DNA of 9,616 bases. It comes from Tannerella sp. Its GTDB lineage: Bacteria > Bacteroidota > Bacteroidia > Bacteroidales > Tannerellaceae. The DNA lies in contig JAITBC010000076.1 of the NCBI GenBank assembly GCA_031283785.1, forward strand, positions 1 to 9,616. The letters are read 5' to 3'. The notes below the pieces were generated by a model. That model was not told the DNA's origin. It ran no database searches and worked only from the letters and a program-made list of their open reading frames with translations. Numbering within the stretch: the stretch's first letter is position 1; every line of letters begins with the position of its first letter. A program made the position numbers and the translations under genes. This document shows, piece after piece, positions 1 through 8,388 of this stretch.

Positions 1-218
1 GTGATTCCCTGTTCGGTAAATCCCTTGTCGGCAACCCAGAGTTCGATGCGTTTTTCGAGCAGGGTAAAAATGTCGTCGCCGGCGGCTTTAATATCGTTGC
101 AGGGTTGTTCTGTTTCGGGCGTTTCATTTGAGAAACTCGATTTTTTTCCATTTTTGTGAGTACAAAAACAATAATTTTTCGTTTTTCTATGAGAAACAAA
201 ACAAACCATAATAAACAT
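1..218 (-). CDS. Partial AraC-family-like transcriptional regulator, N-terminal part only
   Basis: An open minus-strand frame runs off the left edge. The readable part ends with LEKRIELWVADKGFTEQGI, which resembles the opening of the AraC-type helix-turn-helix domain in Bacteroidota regulators (a WVADKGF..GIT helix normally followed by a tNrtYLS helix, here outside the window). Before it comes a polar linker, SSFSNETPETEQPCNDIKAAG. The start is uncertain. In-frame ATGs lie at 218 and 209, but the stretch they would add (down to about 150) is AT-rich and looks non-coding. A more natural start is the ATG at 151-149, which is out of frame by one base and would join the frame if the T7 run at 141-147 were T8, giving MEKKSSFSNETPE. 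The gene is divergent from the SusC operon and could be its regulator, by position only. The family call rests on about 20 residues. Confidence 0.5.
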   Translation of the reverse strand, partial: MFIMVCFVSHRKTKNYCFCTHKNGKKSSFSNETPETEQPCNDIKAAGDDIFTLLEKRIELWVADKGFTEQGI

Positions 219-262
219 ACTTATTTGATTTAATTTATAATAACCCAAAAAAACGACGAATT
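152..262. promoter_or_regulatory. AT-rich divergent intergenic region, probable promoter and operator zone
   Basis: This strongly AT-rich stretch separates the minus-strand regulator from the plus-strand SusC operon and should hold both promoters. I see no clean Bacteroidota -7 box (TAnnTTTG). The nearest plus-strand match is TAATTTTT at 172-179, with a TTG at 154-156. An imperfect dyad, GTTTTTC at 181-187 and GAGAAAC at 191-197, lies inside. The octamer TGAGAAAC (190-197) recurs at 129-136 just inside the regulator, where GTTTC (121-125) and GAAAC (132-136) also form a dyad. These could be operator half-sites, but they are short enough to be chance. Confidence 0.4.
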
Positions 263-3200
263 ATGAGAGTTATCGGATTACCCCCCCCCCCCCCCCACCG
301 GAGGGCAAGAAAAGGTCTGAGAATGCACGGAAAGCCCTTAAAATCGCAAAAACTACTTTCCTGTTTTTCCTGATCAGTTTGCAAATTTCTTTTGCAGGAT
401 TGACCTACAGTCAGAGTGCAAAACTGACTTTAAACATGGAAAACAAAACGCTGAAAGAAGTCTTCCGAGAGATTGAGCAAAACAGCGAGTTCATTTTTTT
501 TTACAATGACAAGGTAATTGATTTATCCCGCAAAGTAAACATTTCCGTAAAAGATGCGGATATCTATGAGATACTGGATATCCTCAAGGAAAGTGATACG
601 GAATATAAAATTGACGACCGTCAAATAATCCTTTATTCATCAAGGGAAAAGGAGAAGGAAAAGGAGAAGATTGAGCCTCAGTCTCCCCAGCAGTCGGATA
701 ATAATATAGCAACCGGACATATTGTCGACAAAGACGGTGAGATGCTACCCGGCGTCGCCGTCACGGTTGTCGGTAGCGCGCGGGGTGTTATTACCGACGA
801 AAACGGTTTTTTTGAGATAAGAAATGTCGCTGCCGGCACGAAACTGAGCGCTTCCTATATTGGTATGCAAACCAAAGAATTCACTTACGAAGGAAAACCC
901 AATATAATCATTGTAATGGAAGAAAATGTGAATGAACTGGAAGAAGTAACAGTTGTGGCGTTCGGCAAGCAAAAGAAGGAAAGTGTGATTTCGTCTATCT
1001 CCACCGTCAATATCAAAGATCTGAAAATACCTGCCAGTAACCTTACCACAGCGCTTTCCGGACGCATAGCCGGTATGGTGTCATATCAGCGAAGCGGCGA
1101 GCCGGGACAGGACGACGCAAACTTTTTCGTACGTGGCGTCACGTCGCTTACTTATGCCAGAGGACCACTGATTCTGATCGACGGCGTAGAAATGTCAAGT
1201 TCGGACCTGGCACGCTTACAACCCGACGACATCGCCAGTTTCTCCATCATGAAAGATGCTACCGCTACCGCCTTATACGGTGCGCGCGGTGCAAACGGCG
1301 TCATCCTGGTGACTACCCGGGAAGGGCGCGAAGGAAGCGCCACCGTTTCGGTCAGGATAGAGAGTTCGCTTTCATCGCCTACACAAAAAGTGAAATTTGC
1401 CGACCCGATCACATATATGCAGATGTTCAATGAAGCCGTGCTGACGCGCGACAAAATGGGGCGTATCCCTTATCCGCAGTCAAAAATCGACAATACCATG
1501 AATCCCGACCGGAATCAGTATATCTATCCTGCCAACGACTGGTACAGTATGCTGTTTAACGATGAGACGGTCAACTATCGAACCAACTTTAACGTCAGCG
1601 GCGGCGGCAAGGTAGCCCGTTACTATATTGCCGCCACCTATAACCAGGACAACGGCGTGCTGAAGGTGGACAGGAAAAATAACTTCAACAACAATATCGA
1701 CCTCCGTCGCTATCTGTTACGCAGCAACGTAAATATCAACGTAACCAAAACGACGGAGGCTGTTGTGCGTTTGCACGGCGCTTTCGATGATTATCAAGGC
1801 CCGATCGACGGCGGGTCGACCCTCTATCAGAAAGTGATGCGTTCCGATCCCGTCCGTTTCCCTGCATATTACGCTCCGGACGAAGCCAATCAATATACGC
1901 AGCATATCCTTTTCGGCAATGACGAAGCAACTGCAGATTTCATCAATCCATACGCAGATATGGTAAAAGGATACAGGGAATATACCAAATCGTTGATGAT
2001 GGCGCAATTTGAGGCAAAGCAGAAATTGGACTTCCTTGTAAACGGGTTGTCCGTGCGGGGACTGTTCAGTACAAACCGTTATTCCTATTTCGACGTCAAC
2101 CGAAGCTACAACCCGTTCTATTACAATACAGGCGGTTACGACAAATATACGGATATCTACCAATTAGTGGCGTTGAATCCTAACAGCGGGACCGAATATC
2201 TCGGCTATTCGGAAGGGAGCAAAGAGGTGCAAACGACCACTTATATGGAAGCGGCTATCAACTACGACCAAACTTTCGATGACGAACATGCCGTAAGCGG
2301 TATGCTGGTCTTCACGCGGCGCAATACGCTCGAAGCAAACGCAGGAAGCCTCCAGCTGTCATTGCCTTCAAGAAACCAGGGGCTTTCGGGCAGGACTACC
2401 TATGCGTACGACAACCGGTATTTTACGGAATTTAACTTCGGTTACAACGGTTCCGAACGTTTTGCCAAACGCTATCGCTACGGTTTCTTCCCCTCTTTTG
2501 GGCTTGGATGGATTCTTTCAAATGAAGCTTTCTGGAATGACAACATCAGACGGACCGTATCCAAACTGAAACTGAAAGGCACTTACGGACTGGTCGGCAA
2601 CGACGCTATCGGAGACAGTGACGACCGCTTCTTCTATCTTTCCGACGTGAACATGGACGATTCGGGCAGGGGTTATACCTTCGGCTCCGAATTTAATTAT
2701 TACCGTAACGGCGTCGCTATCCGCCGGTACGAAAATGACAGGATCACCTGGGAGACGGCGCGGAAAATGAATCTTGGAATAGAACTCGGTTTGCTCGATA
2801 AGATCGAAATCGTCGCCGATTATTACACCGAACACCGTTCCGGCCTCCTGTTGAGTCGCAGCGATGTGCCGGCCACCATGGGACTTTCAGCAACGCCACA
2901 GGCAAACCTGGGGAAAGCCAACGGACAGGGCGTCGACCTCTCCGTTGATTACCAGCACAATATTTCCAAAGACCTTTGGCTTACAGGACGGGCTAATTTC
3001 ACTTATGCCACAACCGAATATACCGAATACGAAGAAGTGGACAATACACTCACGCCGTGGCTGTCGAGAATAGGCCAGCCGGTATCGCAGCAATGGGGAT
3101 ACGTGGCGGAACGCCTTTTTGTAGACGACCTGGAAGTGGCCAATTCGCCGGTGCAGAACATCGGAACGGATGCTTATGGCGGCGGAGACATCAAATACCG

Positions 3201-3789
3201 CGATATCAACGGCGACGATAAAATTACTTCTTTAGACAGAGTTCCCATCGGATTCCCGACCGAGCCGCAGATCATCTACGGTTTCGGACTGTCGGCCGGT
3301 TATAAAGATTTCGACCTGTCGTTCTTTTTTCAGGGGCTGGCTCAGGAATCTTTCTGGATTAATACGGCCATATCTTCCAGTAATCCGTCGACCGTTCCCT
3401 TTATTGATACGGATAATAATGGCAGTATACGATCGCAGAATGCGCTGCTGCAGGCGTATGCCGACAGTCACTGGAACGAAAACAACAAAAATATTTACGC
3501 ACTGTTCCCCAGATTTTCCGATAAAATGGTCAGCAATAATTATGCTGAAAGGAGCACCTGGTTCATGCGAGACGGTTCTTTTATACGACTGAAATCGGCT
3601 GAATTAGGTTATTCTGTTCCACAGCATATCATCCGGCGTCTGAGCATGACTAATTTTCGCATCTATGCAAGTGGAACAAACCTGCTAACCTTCAGTAAAT
3701 TTAAACTGTGGGATCCGGAAATGGCCGGTAACGGCTTGGGGTATCCCATACAAAGAGTTATTAATCTCGGCATTCAAGTATCATTTTAA
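263..3789 (+). CDS. SusC/RagA-family TonB-linked outer-membrane transporter with STN domain; N-terminus out of frame at a poly-C tract
   Basis: TonB-dependent importer that would form a lidded complex with the SusD-like lipoprotein encoded 12 bp downstream. Counting residues from TTG 379: an STN domain at about 15-87 (TLKEVFREIEQNSEFIFFYND), a charged KEKEKEK linker at 90-98, a carboxypeptidase-regulatory-like domain at about 110-187, a plug at about 197-315 (FVRGVTSL, LILIDGVE, DATATALYGARGANGVILVTT), then a beta-barrel ending INLGIQVSF with the terminal aromatic residue of outer-membrane barrels. The frame has no ATG or GTG upstream, and TTG 379 falls inside the signal peptide (KALKIAKTTFLFFLISLQ), so it is not a credible start. 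ATG 263 is the likely start but is separated from the frame by C16 (281-296). With C17 or C14 it would read through to a protein of 1175 or 1174 residues. STN domains usually signal to a FecR-type anti-sigma factor; none is encoded here. Confidence 0.93.
281..296 (+). repeat. Poly-C tract (C16) between the susC start codon and signal peptide; candidate phase-variation switch
   Basis: Sixteen consecutive cytosines follow ATG 263 and five further codons. The ATG frame at C16 continues past the tract and stops at TGA 371-373, giving a 36-residue peptide. The transporter frame is offset by one base: adding one C or removing two restores it, placing six or seven prolines before EGKKRSENARKAL and the signal peptide. 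Long mononucleotide runs slip during replication, so this arrangement would switch the gene on and off. A sequencing or assembly error in the run length would produce the same picture. Confidence 0.8.
645..668 (+). repeat. Two perfect 12-bp tandem units in the susC linker
   Basis: GGAAAAGGAGAA occurs twice head to tail, in frame, and each copy is itself two near-identical 6-mers. It encodes the alternating Lys-Glu linker between the STN and carboxypeptidase-regulatory-like domains. Unit changes would alter linker length without shifting the frame. Confidence 0.75.
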
Positions 3790-3801
3790 AAAAGAAAACT
3801 C

Positions 3802-5733
3802 ATGAAAAAGATAGTATATTTATTGATTGCATGCACGCTGTGTGCATGTGATGATTATCTGGATATTGTACCCGACAATGTGGCGACGATTGATTATGCT
3901 TTCCGCAACAGGTTTGGAGCGGAAAAATATTTGTTTACCTGTTATACCTTTATGCCCAACATCGGCCATCCTGCCGGCGACCCGGCTATTATGGGCGGCG
4001 ACGATATATGGTCGCATGAAGATATGAATTATTATGGGAACACGGGAAATTTCAATGCGTTCCATATTAAACAGGGTTTTCAAAATTCCGACAATCCGCT
4101 GTTGAATTTCTGGAATGGCACACTCAACGGCAGAGCGCTGTTTCGAGCGTTGCGCGACTGCAATATCTTTCTGGAAAACATCGACAAGGTAGGCCCCGAC
4201 CTGAGTTCAAGCGACAGGATAAGATGGAAGGCGGAAGTTAAATTCCTGAAAGCATATTACCATTATTATCTGTTACGCATGTACGGCCCCATTCCTTTAG
4301 TCAAGGAAAATCTTCCCGTGGCGGCAGGCATTAACGATGTGCGTATTTACCGTGATCCTTTTGACGAATGTGTGGATTACACAGTCGAACTCCTGGACGA
4401 AGCTGCCCGTGACCTGCCTCCTTCCATCCTGGATATGACGGTGGAGATGGGCAGGATCACACGCGCCATAGCGCTGTCGGTGAAAGCCGAATTACTGGTG
4501 ATGGCGGCAAGTCCCCTGTTTAACGGCAATCCCGACTTTGCCGACATGACGGATAACCGGAATATACGGTTATTCGAACGGGAAGAAGACCCTCAAAAAT
4601 GGCACAGGGCGGCCGCAGCATGCAAAGAAGCCGTCGAACTCTGCGAATCGGAAGGTATCAGGTTATATGAATTTTCAGGCATGTTTTATGACCTCTCCGA
4701 TACGACTAAACGTATCATGTCGTGCCGTCATGTTTTCATGGACAGGTGGAACATTGAAATAATATGGGGGTCTTCGCGCACAGCCAATGCCAACGATCAT
4801 CAGTACACCCATCTCCCGTTTTTCACCACCGTTGAAGCAGGAGCTGCACAGGGACGCCCCATTATCAGCCCCACGCTCCGGATGGCCGAACTGTTTTATT
4901 CTAATAACGGCGTTCCTATCAATGAAGATGTGCAGTATGACTACGATAACCGGTACAGGACGGCGATTGCTCCTGAAGACCACAAATACTACATACAACC
5001 CGGCTTTGAAACAGCCATCCTGAATATGAACCGCGAACCGCGATTCTATGCCGCTCTTGGCTTCGACGGCGGCGTATGGTTTGGGAACGGGCGTTACAAA
5101 GACATCGGCAAAGGATCGGCTAACGAAACCTCCTGGATCATGGCCATGAAAAGGGGAGAAGCTTCCGGGAACTATTCGGGATTACGTTATTCCATCACCG
5201 GATACTGGTCTAAAAAAGGCAGTCACTTTGAATCACTGCGCTCCAATGAAGGCCGGACGCTCACCATGATAAGCACAAGCTATCCCATTATCCGGCTGGC
5301 CGATCTTTACCTGCTGTATGCGGAAGCGCTGAACGAGAGCCTCGACGCGCCCGGCGAAGAAGTGTATCATTACATCGACAGGGTAAGGAAACGCGCAGGG
5401 CTGGAAGGCGTGACAGAGAGTTGGGGAAAGTTTTCACGGCTAAAAAATAAGCCTTCCACCAAAGACGGCATGAGGGAGATCATCCGGCAGGAACGGATGA
5501 TCGAACTGGCTTTCGAAGGAAAACGTTTTTGGGATATCAGGAGATGGAAAACCGCTTTCGAACTGTTGAACCAGCCCGTCAGAGGGTGGAATATCATGGG
5601 TTCGACAACAGATGAATATTATAACGTAGTAACGGTCGAAGTCCCGACTTTCACCACAAAAGAATACCTGTGGCCTGTCAGGGATCTGGAATTGAGGACA
5701 AATGAAAATCTGATCCAGAATCCCGGATGGTAA
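3802..5733 (+). CDS. SusD/RagB-family surface nutrient-binding lipoprotein
   Basis: Binding lid of the SusCD importer, anchored on the outer face of the outer membrane. The start at ATG 3802 gives a short signal peptide with a lipobox ending LCAC (lipidated Cys16) followed by Asp-Asp, in line with the acidic surface-export signal of Bacteroidota lipoproteins. The N-terminal SusD-like helical region contains LLNFWNGTLNGRALFRALRDCN (about 100-121) and the TPR-like KAEVKFLKAYYHYYLLRMYG (about 143-162). The C-terminal SusD_RagB region carries SYPIIRLADLYLLYAEALNE from residue 493 and RQERMIELAFEGKRFWDIRRW from residue 562, both family hallmarks, and the protein ends in the common NPGW. At 643 residues it is somewhat longer than many SusD proteins. 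It lies 12 bp after susC and is surely co-transcribed. The ligand cannot be told from sequence. Confidence 0.96.
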   Translation: MKKIVYLLIACTLCACDDYLDIVPDNVATIDYAFRNRFGAEKYLFTCYTFMPNIGHPAGDPAIMGGDDIWSHEDMNYYGNTGNFNAFHIKQGFQNSDNPLLNFWNGTLNGRALFRALRDCNIFLENIDKVGPDLSSSDRIRWKAEVKFLKAYYHYYLLRMYGPIPLVKENLPVAAGINDVRIYRDPFDECVDYTVELLDEAARDLPPSILDMTVEMGRITRAIALSVKAELLVMAASPLFNGNPDFADMTDNRNIRLFEREEDPQKWHRAAAACKEAVELCESEGIRLYEFSGMFYDLSDTTKRIMSCRHVFMDRWNIEIIWGSSRTANANDHQYTHLPFFTTVEAGAAQGRPIISPTLRMAELFYSNNGVPINEDVQYDYDNRYRTAIAPEDHKYYIQPGFETAILNMNREPRFYAALGFDGGVWFGNGRYKDIGKGSANETSWIMAMKRGEASGNYSGLRYSITGYWSKKGSHFESLRSNEGRTLTMISTSYPIIRLADLYLLYAEALNESLDAPGEEVYHYIDRVRKRAGLEGVTESWGKFSRLKNKPSTKDGMREIIRQERMIELAFEGKRFWDIRRWKTAFELLNQPVRGWNIMGSTTDEYYNVVTVEVPTFTTKEYLWPVRDLELRTNENLIQNPGW

Positions 5734-5773
5734 AAACGATTTGAAAAATTAAACAAACAAAAATGATACGAAT

Positions 5774-7000
5774 ATGAAAAGTTTATTTTTAACAGGAAAC
5801 TCCATGGTAATCGCTGCAATGACGTTGTTGCTGTGCATTGCCTGTTCGGAAGAGTTTACCGGACAGTTCCCGACAGACGACACGCCCCCTTCTCCGGTAA
5901 CGGTAATCCCCGGCAGTACAGTCAATTTTCCCGGAGGCGCTACGATAACCTATCAGTTGCCGGATGAAACGGATTTGTTGTATGTAAAAGCCGTCTATAC
6001 ATTACCTGACGGAACACGGCAGGAAGTCAAAGCATCTTCGTTTTCCAACAGCCTTACCGTGAAAGGCTTCGGAAGGGGAATGTCTACAAAAGTACAGTTA
6101 ATATCCGTCGACAGGAGCCGGAATGAATCCCGGCCGGCAGAAGTAGAGATTCACCCCGAAGATTCACCTATTTACGATATATTTTCGTCGATAGAAGTAA
6201 ACGAAAGCTGGGGCGGATTCCTCCTGCAATGGGATAACCCGATGAAGGAAGACATTGTTTTGTCAGTGTTCAGGAAAAATAAAGACGGCGTTTTTGAAAA
6301 TATCGAAAACTTCTATTCTTCGGCAGCAACGGTTTTGCAGTCCGTTCGCGGACAGGATTCGGTCAGAACGGACTTTGCCGTTAGCGTGCGTGATTCCTAC
6401 AACAATTTCACCGACACCCTGACCGTGAGCATAAAACCCTGGTATGAAACCATGCTGGACAGGAGCAGGTTTATTGCCATACCCAAATCGGCCAAATTCA
6501 CCGTCAGCCAATACGGGACCTCCAATATGAACATTTTGTGGGACGGCGTTGTGGAGAATGTCCCAAGCGAGGGATTATACTATTTCAACACAGGCACGTA
6601 CCAGCCTTATTTCTCCATCAACCTGGGGGTAAGGGCTAAACTGTCGCGATTCCGCTACTGGAGCCGTTCCGACTATTATTTCCGGCTTCACAGCGCCAAG
6701 GAGATTCAGTTATATGGAACGAATGACCCTGTGGTGGGTAACAACCCCGAATCGGAAGACTCGGAATGGATACTGCTTAACCCCGAAGTATTCGTGTCCG
6801 TACGCCCGTCGGGATTGAGCACATCCGTCCCTGCCACCGACGAAGATTATGCGTATGCCCTGGAAGGCGAAGAATGGGAAATACCTCTGGATGCGCCGGC
6901 CGTACAGTATGTACGCTTCAAACAGTTATCAAGCTGGACGGGGACAATGGCGTTGACATGCAGCGAGATAAGATTCTGGGGCGATCCGAATTTTCAATAA
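5774..7000 (+). CDS. DUF4959/DUF5126/DUF5000-type lipoprotein, candidate surface glycan-binding protein
   Basis: A 408-residue lipoprotein of the multi-domain type commonly encoded right after SusD. The signal peptide ends at CIAC, giving lipidated Cys24 followed by SEE, which suggests surface exposure. The domain order I assign from remembered family patterns is DUF4959 at about 25-125 (fibronectin-like; GATITYQLPDETDLLYVKAVY), DUF5126 at about 126-225 (ESWGGFLLQWDNP) and DUF5000 at about 245-406 (discoidin-like; ILWDGVVEN, FSINLGVRAKLSRFRYWSR, ending SEIRFWGDP). The exact domain boundaries are inferred. It sits 40 bp after susD in the same operon, so a role in presenting ligand to SusCD is likely by context. 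No catalytic motif is visible. The start overlaps the stop of a four-codon reading frame (5763-5777). Confidence 0.88.
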   Translation: MKSLFLTGNSMVIAAMTLLLCIACSEEFTGQFPTDDTPPSPVTVIPGSTVNFPGGATITYQLPDETDLLYVKAVYTLPDGTRQEVKASSFSNSLTVKGFGRGMSTKVQLISVDRSRNESRPAEVEIHPEDSPIYDIFSSIEVNESWGGFLLQWDNPMKEDIVLSVFRKNKDGVFENIENFYSSAATVLQSVRGQDSVRTDFAVSVRDSYNNFTDTLTVSIKPWYETMLDRSRFIAIPKSAKFTVSQYGTSNMNILWDGVVENVPSEGLYYFNTGTYQPYFSINLGVRAKLSRFRYWSRSDYYFRLHSAKEIQLYGTNDPVVGNNPESEDSEWILLNPEVFVSVRPSGLSTSVPATDEDYAYALEGEEWEIPLDAPAVQYVRFKQLSSWTGTMALTCSEIRFWGDPNFQ

Positions 7001-7031
7001 CACTTGTATGAACCTTTAAAATTTTGATAAA

Positions 7032-8150
7032 ATGAAACTTCAAATAAACAGTTTGTTGATTTTAGCTTGTATTATTGGGGCAACAGCCGGTTGCGAAGAT
7101 ATGAACGACAAGCACCGTGCCTATCTCGAAAAAGGAGAAATCATATACATCGGGAAAATAGATTCGCTACACGCTTTTTCGGGTGATGAGAGGATACTGT
7201 TCCGCTACTGGATTTCCGATCCCAGGGTCAAAACGCTCACCGTCTCATGGGCGCTCGAAAAAGAATCGCTGGAAATAGACGTGCCGGCACATATGCCGGA
7301 AGACTGTTTTGATGTGTACATCGGGAAAAATGAAAAAAGCCTTGCCGAAGGAAGTCATACGTTCCGGTGGATAGCGAATGACAACTACGGCAACAGGTCT
7401 ATTGTGTTCGAAAATGGCGCTAATGTATACGGACAACGTTATAAAAGCCGTCTGTCAAATCGCCCGCTGCTCAGCGCCGAAGCGAAAGGGACGGATGTGA
7501 CGATGACCTGGGGCGGGATGACGGATGACGACGAGGTCGGAGTGACCGTCAGTTATACCAGCACGACCGAAGCTAAGGTGGTCAGGTATTGCACAAGCGA
7601 AGATGTTGCATCGCCGGTTGTCTTTTCCGATGTGAAACTGACCTCTCCCGTGACTTATCAGACTCTGTACCTTCCTGAACCCACTGCAATAGATACTTTC
7701 TCAACCGACCCTGAGAAGGCAAGCGTGCAATCGTCCGTCAATATCGTACTGAACAAACCCGTTACGCACAGCGACGCCGATCCGGCCGCCAATACCGGGC
7801 AGATGGCCGTCGACGGCGTCACTTCCGGCAACGCCACCCGGTGGGTTTCCGACAACTCCAACAATGAACACTGGATTGAGGTCGACCTGCAAGGGTCTTT
7901 TGCCATCAATGCGTTCAGGATGTGGCGCGACCTCAGCAATGCGACGCAACACATGAAGCAGTTCAGGCTGCAGGCATGGGTCGACGGCGCATGGATAGAT
8001 GTCATTTCGGAGGACAACAACGAAATCGCAATTTATTACAAGGAATTTGACAGCGTTACAACCGACAAAGTCAGATTATATGTTCCACCTTACCAGGATA
8101 ACCGAACACGCGTATTCGAGATAGAGGTATACAGTATTGTCCGCTATTGA
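7032..8150 (+). CDS. DUF4998 plus F5/8 type C (discoidin) domain lipoprotein, candidate surface glycan-binding protein
   Basis: A 372-residue lipoprotein, last gene of the operon, 31 bp after its neighbour. The signal peptide ends ATAGC (lipidated Cys21) followed by ED. Residues about 22-215 match the DUF4998 pattern (HRAYLEKGEIIYIGKIDSL near the start, GSHTFRWIANDNYGNRS in the middle). Residues about 237-370 form an F5/8 type C (CBM32-like) domain, with NTGQMAVDG, TRWVS, HWIEVDLQG and a C-terminal RVFEIEVYS strand. Such domains bind galactose-type or other glycans in characterised relatives; the ligand here is unknown. With the DUF5000 protein it gives the operon two discoidin-like binding modules on the cell surface. 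No enzyme active site is seen. Confidence 0.9.
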   Translation: MKLQINSLLILACIIGATAGCEDMNDKHRAYLEKGEIIYIGKIDSLHAFSGDERILFRYWISDPRVKTLTVSWALEKESLEIDVPAHMPEDCFDVYIGKNEKSLAEGSHTFRWIANDNYGNRSIVFENGANVYGQRYKSRLSNRPLLSAEAKGTDVTMTWGGMTDDDEVGVTVSYTSTTEAKVVRYCTSEDVASPVVFSDVKLTSPVTYQTLYLPEPTAIDTFSTDPEKASVQSSVNIVLNKPVTHSDADPAANTGQMAVDGVTSGNATRWVSDNSNNEHWIEVDLQGSFAINAFRMWRDLSNATQHMKQFRLQAWVDGAWIDVISEDNNEIAIYYKEFDSVTTDKVRLYVPPYQDNRTRVFEIEVYSIVRY

Positions 8151-8170
8151 ATTATCCGGTATTAAATGTG

Positions 8171-8290
8171 ATGCCATCCTGCGTGCAGCAATACACAATC
8201 ATGAACGAGCGTGGAGAAGTGATTTACGAAACAACGAACAGTCACTCCGGCAGAAACGAAATCAGACAGGAAACCCCCGAAGACGTATAA
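8171..8290 (+). pseudogene. Possible remnant of a small or transposase-derived ORF (39 codons)
   Basis: Between the operon and its terminator a short open frame starts at ATG 8171 and ends at TAA 8288. It contains QQYTIMNERGEVIYETTNSHS, whose strand-turn-strand pattern (hydrophobic run, ERGEV turn, then ETT) resembles the first strands of RNase H-fold transposases such as IS110-type enzymes. No inverted repeats, catalytic residues or further domain follow. It could equally be an unannotated tiny gene or chance. The family suggestion is weak. Confidence 0.2.
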
Positions 8291-8318
8291 TTCTGCTGTG
8301 AACCGTCTATAGAAGCTA

Positions 8319-8381
8319 AACATTATCAAACCCGAAGGCAAAAGGTATTCTTTCAACTTCGGGTTGATAAATGTTTTTTTT
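8319..8381 (+). terminator. Rho-independent terminator of the SusCD operon
   Basis: A long hairpin has its left arm at 8319-8337 and right arm at 8357-8375. The core CCCGAAG/CTTCGGG pairs perfectly, and AT-rich flanks extend the stem to 17-18 pairs with two single-base bulges. The loop is 19 nt. Eight T residues (8374-8381) follow on the plus strand. It lies 7 bp from the stop codon of the convergent T9SS gene. Only a TTT follows on the minus strand, so termination in that direction would be weaker. Confidence 0.85.
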
Positions 8382-8388
8382 GTAGAAT

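Noticed and set aside
2..151. Reading the left-edge gene in the MEKNRVSQMKRPKQ frame
   Set aside because: That frame gives a low-complexity, proline- and threonine-rich product with no family resemblance, while the neighbouring frame gives the AraC-like WVADKGFTEQG segment.
379..381. TTG 379 as the true start of susC
   Set aside because: It lies within the hydrophobic signal peptide core; coding-like sequence with basic residues (RKALKIAK) continues upstream in frame, so translation must begin earlier.
645..668. The 12-bp tandem repeat as a second phase-variation switch
   Set aside because: The unit is a multiple of three and coding in frame, so copy changes alter only linker length and cannot switch the gene off.
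1717..2163. A 148-codon minus-strand frame opposite susC
   Set aside because: It is antisense to conserved barrel sequence, has no family features, and is a by-product of codon use in susC.
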